Shown: positions 1-8,111 of the stretch, one piece after another
Numbering within the stretch: the first letter of the stretch is position 1
Layout of the letters: every line of letters begins with the position of its first letter
Source of the DNA: Hufsiella arboris
GTDB taxonomy: Bacteria > Bacteroidota > Bacteroidia > Sphingobacteriales > Sphingobacteriaceae
Reading direction: 5' to 3'
DNA: 64,000 bases
NCBI RefSeq assembly: GCF_009834875.1
Contig: NZ_WVHT01000004.1
Location: 1 to 64,000, forward strand
Program-made: the position numbers and the translations under genes
The notes under the pieces: generated by a model
The model's input: only the letters and a program-made list of their open reading frames with translations
What the model was told of the DNA's origin: nothing
Databases searched by the model: none

Positions 1-513
1 TATAATTGGATCCCCCTGTTTCATATCAGTGATTCCTATTCGCTCGCGTACAAATGGCTTAACTTCCTGAAAGAAAAAGATATCGCGGAAACATTAGGCT
101 TTGTAATCATGCCTAATCATGTACACCTGATTATTGAGCTTTTATCTCATGAAGAATCCAATCTCAATAAAATCATTTCAAACGGAAAACGTTTCATGGC
201 TTATGAAATCATAAAACGACTGAAAGCAATTAATTCAACAGAAATCCTTTCCAAACTAAGAAATTCGAGATCAGTTAATGACATTTCGAAAGGACAATTA
301 CACAAAGTCTTTGAAGCCTCTTTTGATGCAAAACCTATTTTCTCCGATAGCTTTTATCAGCAAAAATTGGATTATATACACCATAATCCCGTATCAGGTA
401 AATGGAATTTATGCACTGATTTTGTGAATTATCCGCATAGCAGCGCAGCGTTTTACGAGCTTGGGATTCCGCACGAACATTTACAGATTAAAGATTTTAG
501 AGAGGCGTTGTAG
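1..513 (+). CDS. REP-associated tyrosine transposase (RAYT, IS200-like Y1 family), 5' end outside window
   Basis: The reading frame is open from base 1, so the N-terminus lies left of the window; the ATG at 109 is internal. Y1 transposases of this type cut and rejoin single-stranded DNA at REP hairpins. The HUH metal-binding motif is visible (PNHVHLI, codons from 109). Near the C-terminus is the family's YIHHNPV segment, followed by an NYPHSSA stretch like the usual Y-x-W-S-S-A ending. The stop is the tag at 511-513. Hairpin-rich repeats follow directly, as expected for a RAYT and its REP substrates. Family assignment is firm; whether it is active cannot be told. Confidence 0.85.
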   Translation, partial: YNWIPLFHISDSYSLAYKWLNFLKEKDIAETLGFVIMPNHVHLIIELLSHEESNLNKIISNGKRFMAYEIIKRLKAINSTEILSKLRNSRSVNDISKGQLHKVFEASFDAKPIFSDSFYQQKLDYIHHNPVSGKWNLCTDFVNYPHSSAAFYELGIPHEHLQIKDFREAL

Positions 514-514
514 T

Positions 515-790
515 TGTTCCATAAATCGGTCGACAATGGGATCATTAAAGGATCATTTTAAGAGACCCCTATGGATATTGATTAGAGAATTTAGAAGTTG
601 CAGCGGTCGAATTTAAGAACGAAGGGTCCTCTGCGAGAGACCCTTCTAAGACATAATAAATTTCTAAGACATAATAAATCGGTCGTTGATCATTAAAGGA
701 CTTCCGTAAAAGCAGCGTCTCTCGAAGAGAACCCTGCGCCTATTCAAGGGTCCTCTTAGAGAGACCCTGCTACGACGATAAGAGCCCCTT
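515..790. repeat. REP-like hairpins and direct repeats beside the RAYT gene
   Basis: This non-coding stretch holds imperfect palindromes with the arms AGGGTC/GACCCT and inner CTCT/AGAG pairing: 622-645 and 747-768, plus related half-sites near 561-570 and 714-736. It also has a perfect 18-bp tandem duplication (644-661 and 662-679) and a two-part module, ATAAATCGGTCG with GATCATTAAAGGA, present twice (521-532 with 540-552; 674-685 with 688-700). Such short hairpins beside a RAYT are typical of REP/BIME substrates. That these hairpins are the actual substrates is an inference. Confidence 0.6.
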
Positions 791-798
791 TTGAGACG

Positions 799-2802
799 CT
801 ATTTCGCGCTATAAGTAATGCCTTTCCAATCATCAGTTCTAAAAGGCGACGCCGGCAGGCCGGATGCGTTTGTTAAACTTACTTCCGGGTTGTTTGCCCA
901 GCCATAACGAACCGCCGTTGGCTTGCTAACCTGCGGGCTGCTTACTATAACCTGGTTGCCTACGATCTTGGCATCGGCCCAAACGAATTTATGATCGTCG
1001 CCGGCAATTTCAAATCCTTTTAATGACGAACCCGTGGTCGATTTCAAACCGCTGTCGGTATGAGTGAATGATAACTTGATCGTATTACCGGCAACCTGGT
1101 GAGTGGTATAAACCGGGCCGGAATAAGTGATCTTCTTGCCATAGTTTTTTGCAAGGGCGATCAGTGCCAGCCTTCGGCCTACTTCCTGTTTATTTTTCGG
1201 GTGAATGTCGCCGGCGTCGCCAATATCAATAGCCGATGCCATACCGGTATTTGGCAGTGCCAATGTTTTTGATTGAGCCTCTCTTAATTCGGCCCAGTCC
1301 GATTCTCCGGGTTGCTCGCCTCTTTTCTGATAATTGGCCAGCTGTACGAAGTAAAAAGGAAAATCTGGTTCGTTCCAGTTTTTCCGCCAGTCCTTGATCA
1401 TCGCAGGAAACAGCTCCCGGTACTGATAAGCGCGGCCCGCGTTACTTTCGCCCTGGTACCAAATCGCCCCCTTGATGGCAAAGTTTAGGAAAGGATGGAT
1501 CATCGCGTTGTACAGTACGGTAGGTCGGTTCGGACCATCAACCACGGTCGGCGCCGCACCAACATCTTTTACATCTACTCCGACATGATATTGCCATTGT
1601 CCCGCTAAGGAAATCCTCTCGCCGTCAGGATTGATAAGGGCCAAACTTTTTTCGTCGCCGAAAAAACCGCCGCCGCCGCCGCTGTCAAAAACACGGACAG
1701 TGATCGTATTGTCTCCGGCTTTTAATGTGTTTGCAGCAATGGTATATTTCCTTGGAACGGATACACCAACAGTTTGTCCAACTTTAGTATCATTAATCCA
1801 GGTAATATCGTCATCGTCGATTGTGCCCAGCGAAAGCTGAATCTCCTTCCCGACCCAAGACTGAGGGATAGATATCTTCTTTTTCATCCAAACAACACCA
1901 TCAAAGCTCGGCAAGGCCTTTTCTTCCCATAATCCGGGAACGGCCATTGTCTTCCAATCATTTGAGCTTTGATTATCCAACCAAATAGCCTTTCCTTCAC
2001 GGTAACCGGCATCCTTTCCAACCATGTCCGCTTGCCATTTTGCTAGATCAGCCTGGTATTTCCGCTTAAGTTCGGCCTGGTCTTTCGATGAGCTTTCAAT
2101 TTTCACCACAGCATCCTTGAAGTCTGGCATGGTTTTCAGCGTTGCGGCGCTTGTCCAGGCTTCGGCGATTGTACCGCCCCAGGAGGTATGAATTAACCCG
2201 ATCGGGATTTTTGTTTCCTTATAAAGTTCGCGTGCAAAAAAATACGCTACTGATGAGAAGTCGGCTACGCTGGCGGGCGAACATTCATCCCAACCGGTGT
2301 TTCTCACCTCGACGTCGTCTAAAGGGAAGTTGCTTGTTTTCCGGATTGCCTGCAGCAAACGAATGTTTGGATAATTCGCTTTAGCAATTTCATCTTCATA
2401 GTTATTTACCTTTCCCCAGCCTGCCAGCGGCATTTCCATATTCGACTGGCCTGAACAAACCCAAACCTCTCCGATCAGGACATTTTTTAAAGTCAAGTCT
2501 TCACCATCGTTGATTGAAATTGTGTAAGGACCACCGTACGATGGTGTCTGGATCTTCTGCTTAAAATTTCCGGAAGCATCGGTTTTGACCGTATATTTCT
2601 TTTTATCCCATGATGGGATGATTGTAATTGTTTTACCAGGATCGTCCTTACCCCAAATCGCGGCTTGTGTTTTCTGCTGAAACACCATGTTATCGCTAAA
2701 AACGGATGGCAGTTTAACTTTGGCTTCAGCTGTTTGATATATTGAAAAAGTAGCTATCACCACAAATGAGCTGAGCAGCCCGGAAGAATATTTCAGATTC
2801 AT
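799..2802 (-). CDS. sialate O-acetylesterase family protein (SASA domain, SGNH-type hydrolase), secreted
   Basis: A 667-residue protein with an N-terminal signal peptide (hydrophobic stretch ending near AEA, residues 20-27). The SASA-family blocks are present: GQSNMEMP near residue 118 with the nucleophile serine, GLIHTSWGGT in the middle, and WYQGESNAG, then a DIHPKNKQEVGRR segment carrying the catalytic Asp and His. Between these is a galactose-binding-like insert (GLWEEK to VRVFDSGGGGG), common in the Bacteroidota members. Such enzymes remove O-acetyl groups from sialic acid or plant polysaccharides in the periplasm. The substrate cannot be read from sequence, and no polysaccharide-utilisation genes lie next to it. 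Confidence 0.9.
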   Translation of the reverse strand: MNLKYSSGLLSSFVVIATFSIYQTAEAKVKLPSVFSDNMVFQQKTQAAIWGKDDPGKTITIIPSWDKKKYTVKTDASGNFKQKIQTPSYGGPYTISINDGEDLTLKNVLIGEVWVCSGQSNMEMPLAGWGKVNNYEDEIAKANYPNIRLLQAIRKTSNFPLDDVEVRNTGWDECSPASVADFSSVAYFFARELYKETKIPIGLIHTSWGGTIAEAWTSAATLKTMPDFKDAVVKIESSSKDQAELKRKYQADLAKWQADMVGKDAGYREGKAIWLDNQSSNDWKTMAVPGLWEEKALPSFDGVVWMKKKISIPQSWVGKEIQLSLGTIDDDDITWINDTKVGQTVGVSVPRKYTIAANTLKAGDNTITVRVFDSGGGGGFFGDEKSLALINPDGERISLAGQWQYHVGVDVKDVGAAPTVVDGPNRPTVLYNAMIHPFLNFAIKGAIWYQGESNAGRAYQYRELFPAMIKDWRKNWNEPDFPFYFVQLANYQKRGEQPGESDWAELREAQSKTLALPNTGMASAIDIGDAGDIHPKNKQEVGRRLALIALAKNYGKKITYSGPVYTTHQVAGNTIKLSFTHTDSGLKSTTGSSLKGFEIAGDDHKFVWADAKIVGNQVIVSSPQVSKPTAVRYGWANNPEVSLTNASGLPASPFRTDDWKGITYSAK

Positions 2803-2931
2803 AAGTTTATTTGGTTATCAGGCCAAAATAAACAACAATACTGAAAAATTTACAGGAAGTGTAAAATTGACAATCAACAGCTAAATTTTAACTGGCTGTT
2901 CAGTCAAATTGTTAATGTAATGAACGAACAC

Positions 2932-3017
2932 AAAAAAGCGCTTCGAAGTTAAATTTATTCAGGCAATGTGAATTGCTATGTTAAAACCGCCTGGCTGAAC
3001 AAAACTTCGAAAGCGCT
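2932..3017 (-). terminator. rho-independent terminator with an unusually long loop
   Basis: Read on the minus strand, 3017-3003 pairs with 2950-2937 (AGCGCTTCGAAGTT against its complement with one bulged base), followed by TTTTTT. The 52-nt interior itself contains GCCTG/CAGGC pairing. It lies directly after the stop of the gene ending at 3033. Confidence 0.75.
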
Positions 3018-3032
3018 CAATTAAAAACTAAA

Positions 3033-5135
3033 TCACTTCAAACAAACCACTTCAGATGCATAAACGGTATAACCCGCCCAGGCACTGTCGTGAATTGTTT
3101 TCTCGGTAGCACTCAGACCGATACTTCCGCAAGGGTTGTCAGTTCCGGATGTATCAAAGTCGAAGCTGGAAGCGACATTAGTAGTGCCGGAATAATTATT
3201 TGGAACCACAGCGGCAGGCCAGCTGCTGCCCAGTGAATAATTAAGCAGGTAAGCATCATACACAGAAAAACTACCTGTGATATGTTCGCCTTTTGCATAG
3301 CCACCGCAACCGGGGCGATCAACGGTCAGCGAAATCTGCGGTAGCTGGTTATCCATCTGGATGCGTTTAGAAACACTGGCTCCGTCTTCATGCTCTATGG
3401 TAATCTCCAACAGATCATTCGTTCCGGGACTGAACCTTGCCAGTATGCTGTCGATGTTATTCAGATAGCTTTGATAAACATAGTAGTTATCTGCATCGGG
3501 ATAAATAACCGGATGGATGATGGTGCTGGTAACCGGATCAAAACCTAAAAGATGCAATCCGGCATTATAGTAATATTGCGAACCATCGGCCAGGTTACGG
3601 ATTTTAACACGATATTTTAATCCGGCAAGCGGGTGTGATAGTCCCTGTAAAACGATAATTCCCGCAAATGGGCTCGCGTTATAAACCGGCGCCTGGTTAA
3701 ACTCTAATACTGCACCGGCAAGTGTTAATCCGGAAATGTCATCGATGTTATCAACCGATACCCCACCAAGGGTAATCATCACAGGATTCTTTCCATCCCA
3801 CTGCTTACCTGGCGAAACCTGGATATAGGAATCTATAATATTTCCCCAATATGGTACCTCATTGGGATTTGAATCTGATGGCGGCACGTTCCATGACAGC
3901 ACCGCACGCACCTTTAAAATAGTCGGTGAGGAACATGCTGTACGAAATTTCGAAAAGTCAGCCGGCAGGATAACTGAATACGAAAGTCCGCCTTCAGGAA
4001 GTTCAATGTCATAAGAGTTCACAAATGACGTTCCGACAAACTGCCATCTGCAATCCGTTTGAGGCGATTGGATCCAAAAGCCGACGTACTCCTTACTCCC
4101 AGCTTTACAAAGGCTGCCGCTGTAGCCATAAGGTTTTTTTACCTGGATATTAGCTACCAATGCTTCCTGGTGATAATCGGCGCCAACGCAATATAACTGC
4201 TCGTAACTGGTATTTCCATTCAGTGAAGCGAAGTTTTTCAAAGCAGCCGTTAAATCTATCCCCGCTTTAATCAGGATATCCTTATTGACAGACAGAATCG
4301 CCGGATTTTTGGAAATAATGGTTTCATTCAAAATTTTAGTCGCAATCCTTTCAGGCTCAACCTGGGCGTTTGCATAAGCAGCTGTTAATTCAGAAAGTTC
4401 GGCCTTAGGCTGCGCGATCGCCTGTTTTGCAAGATCTAATTTTTCGATCCCTTTAAAGGTTGTCGCGGCGATATCAGAAAGACTGATCGAGGGATTCAGA
4501 ATCGCGCTGGCCAGCAATGGGCCGATTTCATCTAACGGAAATGTTGGAAATAAGATCCGTAACGGACTGATTTGAATGAACGCTTCTTTTGTATCACCCC
4601 AGATTGTTGGTGGATTAATATTGCCCGGCGGTGGTGTAATATTCCAGGAAAGCACCGCACGGATTTTCGGCAGATTCGGTTTTGAGCAAATTAAATGCTT
4701 CGGGTCTATTTTGAGACGGACAACGTAAGACAATGGTTTTTCAAGCGCCTTTTCGCAATCATAAGCGTCTTCGATATCATGGACATTTACGGCGGTTACG
4801 CCCATATCAAGCCAAATACCGTCTCCATAGTCGAGAAAAAAACGAACAAATTCATGCGATCCGCGGCTGCAAAGATTGCCGCCATAGCCGGATGATTGCT
4901 TAATTTGAATATTTGCAGTGAGTTCAGAAGTTGTTGGGTGATAACCGATGCAGCCCAGTTCCTCAAAATATTTATTATTCTGAATTACAAACTCCGGCTG
5001 GAGATTACTTTCGGGGTTGGTGCCGAAAAAATTGGGATTAGCTGCGAGGAGTTTAAATGCATTGCTCCGATACTGCAGATGAGTTGTAATTTCGCTTACA
5101 GCAACATTTGCCGTCAGCTTGATTCGTTTTGCCAT
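3033..5135 (-). CDS. hypothetical protein with an internal domain duplication
   Basis: A 700-residue protein that I do not recognise. It has no signal peptide or membrane segment. Two related blocks are visible, at roughly residues 58-190 and 315-450. Each runs as ELxC-IG/VG, then ANIQ(I/V)K, GYxGxLCxxGSxE(F/Y)V, a variable segment, then KIRAVLSWN/KVRAVLSWN, PPxxxNP, WGxxxxxxIQ(I/V)SP. Cysteines are kept between the copies. The C-terminal 250 residues are different, beta-rich by appearance, and end in a FDTSGTDNPCGSIGLSA segment. It has its own terminator, so it is probably transcribed alone. It could be a surface or structural protein exported by a non-Sec route, but no function can be given. 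Confidence 0.8.
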   Translation of the reverse strand: MAKRIKLTANVAVSEITTHLQYRSNAFKLLAANPNFFGTNPESNLQPEFVIQNNKYFEELGCIGYHPTTSELTANIQIKQSSGYGGNLCSRGSHEFVRFFLDYGDGIWLDMGVTAVNVHDIEDAYDCEKALEKPLSYVVRLKIDPKHLICSKPNLPKIRAVLSWNITPPPGNINPPTIWGDTKEAFIQISPLRILFPTFPLDEIGPLLASAILNPSISLSDIAATTFKGIEKLDLAKQAIAQPKAELSELTAAYANAQVEPERIATKILNETIISKNPAILSVNKDILIKAGIDLTAALKNFASLNGNTSYEQLYCVGADYHQEALVANIQVKKPYGYSGSLCKAGSKEYVGFWIQSPQTDCRWQFVGTSFVNSYDIELPEGGLSYSVILPADFSKFRTACSSPTILKVRAVLSWNVPPSDSNPNEVPYWGNIIDSYIQVSPGKQWDGKNPVMITLGGVSVDNIDDISGLTLAGAVLEFNQAPVYNASPFAGIIVLQGLSHPLAGLKYRVKIRNLADGSQYYYNAGLHLLGFDPVTSTIIHPVIYPDADNYYVYQSYLNNIDSILARFSPGTNDLLEITIEHEDGASVSKRIQMDNQLPQISLTVDRPGCGGYAKGEHITGSFSVYDAYLLNYSLGSSWPAAVVPNNYSGTTNVASSFDFDTSGTDNPCGSIGLSATEKTIHDSAWAGYTVYASEVVCLK

Positions 5136-5263
5136 AACACTTCATTTTTAATTTTTGTTAACTGGTTAATTAAAATCAAAGTGACTGGAAATTCGATTAG
5201 CTGACAACGTAACCAATACTGGAAACATTCAGGTAATGGAACGTTATCTGTAACGAAAAAAGA

Positions 5264-5293
5264 GAAACAAAAACCACGTAGTAAACGTGGTTT
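5264..5293 (-). terminator. terminator preceding the 5.1-kb gene start, downstream of the DUF2807 gene
   Basis: On the minus strand the arms AAACCACGT (5293-5285) and ACGTGGTTT (5279-5271) close a 5-nt loop and are followed by TTTGTTT. It is placed just after the stop at 5320. Confidence 0.75.
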
Positions 5294-5319
5294 TATAATG
5301 CGAAAATACTTGCTTAAAG

Positions 5320-6039
5320 TTAATCTACCCGCTTAATGCTGGAAGCACCCGAGTTGTCATTGTTAACAACAGACGGGCTGCCACGATAAACAATCTCACT
5401 GCTTCCGCTCGAATTTACTTTAAGGCTTTTCAATACGTTTATACTGCACTTACTGGCTCCCGAGCTTTCAATTTTATATTCGCCGACAGTAAAGTTCAAC
5501 GCGTTTACTTCACCCGAGCCGCTCATTGACAGCGTGTGACTGCGGGCCTGGCCGCTTAATACGATCTCTGAAGATCCACTGGCTTGTGTTCTGACATCCG
5601 CAGCATTTAAATCGAGCTTAACTTTATTTGATCCGCTTAAATCAAGGTCAAAATTTTCTGTATTAAATTTCCCCTCGGTTACAATTTCATTTGCGCCTGA
5701 AGCATCGAGCCCGTTGAAATATTTCGAAGAGATATAAACCGTGATATCTCCTTCCGTACAATACATACCGCGTTCCATCCCTATTTCCAGCGTATTTCCT
5801 TTAACGCGGGATTCGATATGATCAATAATATTATCGTCGGCGGTGATTTTTACGGACTGGGCAGAATCCTGCCTGATAAAAACTTTCATTGAACCGCTGG
5901 CCTTCAGCATTCTGAAATCGCCGATTTCTCTCGTTTGACTAACCTGTTTACCAGAGCCGGTTATACAACCGACGTTATTACAGCCAGCATTCAAAATTAC
6001 GATGGAAGCGAAAAAGAATAAGAGAAGCTTTGATTTCAT
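5320..6039 (-). CDS. head-GIN domain lipoprotein (DUF2807)
   Basis: About 239 residues from the MKSKLLLFF start; an upstream in-frame start at 6063 would place extra residues before the signal peptide. A lipobox (LNAGC) follows the hydrophobic segment, so it is probably an outer-membrane lipoprotein. The mature part shows the DUF2807 pattern of repeated short strands with S/G/N-rich turns (GSMKVFI, SGANEIVTEG, SGSNKVKLDL, SGSSEIVLSG, SGSGEVNAL), which form a beta-solenoid in this family. These proteins are common in Bacteroidota and have no settled function, though 'auto-transporter adhesin' is a frequent database label. Confidence 0.85.
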   Translation of the reverse strand: MKSKLLLFFFASIVILNAGCNNVGCITGSGKQVSQTREIGDFRMLKASGSMKVFIRQDSAQSVKITADDNIIDHIESRVKGNTLEIGMERGMYCTEGDITVYISSKYFNGLDASGANEIVTEGKFNTENFDLDLSGSNKVKLDLNAADVRTQASGSSEIVLSGQARSHTLSMSGSGEVNALNFTVGEYKIESSGASKCSINVLKSLKVNSSGSSEIVYRGSPSVVNNDNSGASSIKRVD

Positions 6040-6085
6040 AAAACTGATTTTGCAATTTGACAACCGGACAGCCGGAATGGTTACA

Positions 6086-7981
6086 CTAAATATAAAACTT
6101 TTCGCCGTCGCTTTTTATACGGCCGGCATCCAGCAGGTTCCTGATAACGTCAATACGTTGTTTTTCAACGCCTGATTGTAGCGAAAGCACTAACTCATCA
6201 ATGCTCAGGTGATTTAACGCAAGAAGCTTCAAAAGCTCATTTTCAATGGATTGTTCAATATTCTCCTGTTTGTCTTCCCGCGACTCATGAAGGCAAACAT
6301 CACAAATACCGCATTTCGGCGAATCGTGTTCATCGAAGTATGCTAACAATTGCTGACTGCGGCAATGTTGAGTTTCAGCATAGTTCACAGCTGCATCAAT
6401 CTGGCTCTTCGTTATTTCTTTGCGTTCGCTAATATATTTCTTGTTTATATGAAGCTGCGATGAACTCACACGTTCGCGAAGGAACTGGAGCTGCGGCTTA
6501 TCCGTTTGTTGCTGATAGGACAGCAATCCCATAATTTCCAGTTGCTTTAAAAAACCAATGGCCTGCGAAGCAGTTAACCCGGTACGTTTGGCAATATCCG
6601 ATTCATTTATTGCAGTGAAGTACTCAAACAAACCTCCGTATGATCTGAGCAGTGTTTTTATGAAAGGATCGAAGGAAGCATGTTCTATCTGGAAGCGATA
6701 CAATTCCTCGGATGTAATATTAATTTTTACCCGTGACGGAAGAAAGACACTTTCGGTGAGAGAAATGTATTCGTCCTTTTCTAGGAACTTTAAAGTGCTG
6801 ATGGTTTTGATTGCATCAAGTTTATACTTTGTGCAAAAGTCTGCAATGTCAAAATCCAGCGTAAGATCCAGCCCCGCTCCATGTGCGAGCTGGTAATAGT
6901 TGCCGAGTTGATGGTAAACCTGTTTTATTTCGTCAATGGATGGAAAACTGAGTTCAAACTTTCTTTTTAACTGCGAAATATCAGCCTTGTTAAAAAGCAA
7001 TACGGCAAAGGCTTTAGTATCGTCCCTCCCGGCCCGGCCTGCTTCCTGATAATACGCCTCGAGACTATCTGGCAAATCGAGATGTACGACAAACCGCACA
7101 TCCGGCTTGTCAATACCCATCCCGAATGAATTGGTTGCAACGATAACCCTGATTCGATTTTCCTTCCATGCCTGCTGCTTATTACTGCGTGTCTGGCTGT
7201 CGAGGCCGGCATGATAAAAATCACTTGAAATACGTTGCTGATTAAGTAGACGAGAGATTTCCTGGGTTTCCCTCCTATTGCGCACATAGACAATTCCCGA
7301 CCCTTTCACCTTATTTGCTACGGCGAACAGTTTCCGAAGTTTATCGTCTTCGTTGACAACCACGTAACTCAGGTTACTACGGATAAAGCTTTTGCGGAAA
7401 ACATTCGGACGTTTAAAAGACAGTTTTTCCTGGATATCCTCCACCACACGGCTTGTAGCTGTTGCTGTAAGAGCCAAAACCGGCACGGTGGGATGTAAGG
7501 CTCGTAAATCGGCAAGATGAAGATATGGCGGCCGGAAATCGTAACCCCATTGCGAAATACAATGTGCCTCGTCAACAGCGATCAAATTTACGTTCATCTG
7601 CCTGATACGTTCCTGCACCAGTTCCGATAAAAGCCTTTCTGGTGACAAGTACAAAAATTTAATATCGCCGTAGATGCAGTTATCCAGTAAAATATCAACC
7701 TCCCGTTTACCCATGCCCGAAACAATGGCAATCGCCTTAATACCACGAGCTTTCAGGTTTTCGACCTGGTCTTTCATTAAGGCGATGAGCGGAGATACCA
7801 CGATACAAATTCCCGGTTTGGCTAAAGCCGGAACCTGGAAGCAAATTGATTTTCCGCCGCCGGTCGGCATTAAAGCGAGCGCGTCGTTGCCTTCTAAAAC
7901 CGATGTTATAACTTCCTCCTGCAGGGACCTGAACTGGCTGTAACCCCAATATTGCTGTAAAATCTGGTAGATGGAAATCAT
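6086..7981 (-). CDS. recQ: ATP-dependent DNA helicase RecQ
   Basis: A 631-residue superfamily-2 helicase. The motifs are in order: TGGGKS Walker A at residues 40-45, DEAH followed by the RecQ-specific CISQWGYDFRP aromatic loop, LALTATAT, GIVYVRNRRE, then VATNSFGMGIDKPDVRFVVH and QEAGRAGRD. A zinc-binding RecQ-CT segment follows (C-x16-C-x2-C-x2-C around residues 540-565), then a winged-helix-like tail. No HRDC domain is visible, so this is a short RecQ. Such enzymes unwind 3'-tailed DNA in recombination repair. A Bacteroidota -7 box on the minus strand at 8015-8022 suits the ATG at 7981. Confidence 0.95.
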   Translation of the reverse strand: MISIYQILQQYWGYSQFRSLQEEVITSVLEGNDALALMPTGGGKSICFQVPALAKPGICIVVSPLIALMKDQVENLKARGIKAIAIVSGMGKREVDILLDNCIYGDIKFLYLSPERLLSELVQERIRQMNVNLIAVDEAHCISQWGYDFRPPYLHLADLRALHPTVPVLALTATATSRVVEDIQEKLSFKRPNVFRKSFIRSNLSYVVVNEDDKLRKLFAVANKVKGSGIVYVRNRRETQEISRLLNQQRISSDFYHAGLDSQTRSNKQQAWKENRIRVIVATNSFGMGIDKPDVRFVVHLDLPDSLEAYYQEAGRAGRDDTKAFAVLLFNKADISQLKRKFELSFPSIDEIKQVYHQLGNYYQLAHGAGLDLTLDFDIADFCTKYKLDAIKTISTLKFLEKDEYISLTESVFLPSRVKINITSEELYRFQIEHASFDPFIKTLLRSYGGLFEYFTAINESDIAKRTGLTASQAIGFLKQLEIMGLLSYQQQTDKPQLQFLRERVSSSQLHINKKYISERKEITKSQIDAAVNYAETQHCRSQQLLAYFDEHDSPKCGICDVCLHESREDKQENIEQSIENELLKLLALNHLSIDELVLSLQSGVEKQRIDVIRNLLDAGRIKSDGEKFYI

Positions 7982-8014
7982 AAGAGCAATCAGCTAAAAA
8001 TTGTTCGTTAATGT

Positions 8015-8022
8015 CAAAAATA
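8015..8022 (-). promoter_or_regulatory. -7 box for recQ
   Basis: TATTTTTG on the minus strand matches the Bacteroidota TAnnTTTG consensus, 34 nt before the recQ start codon. Confidence 0.55.
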
Positions 8023-8082
8023 GCGATTACGAATCATTGTTTGCGTAATATGTAACTACTATTACTATTAAACCGGCATTCC

Positions 8083-8090
8083 TATATTTG
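8083..8090 (+). promoter_or_regulatory. -7 box for the propeller-amidohydrolase gene
   Basis: TATATTTG matches TAnnTTTG 22 nt upstream of the ATG at 8112. The upstream in-frame TTG at 8088 overlaps this box, which argues for 8112 as the start. Confidence 0.6.
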
Positions 8091-8111
8091 TGGCTAAAGA
8101 GTTCCTTCGTT

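Noticed and set aside
2142-2384. Plus-strand ORF of 80 codons inside the SASA esterase gene
   Set aside because: It is a shadow frame: arginine-rich, no homology-like pattern, and it lies opposite a strongly supported gene.
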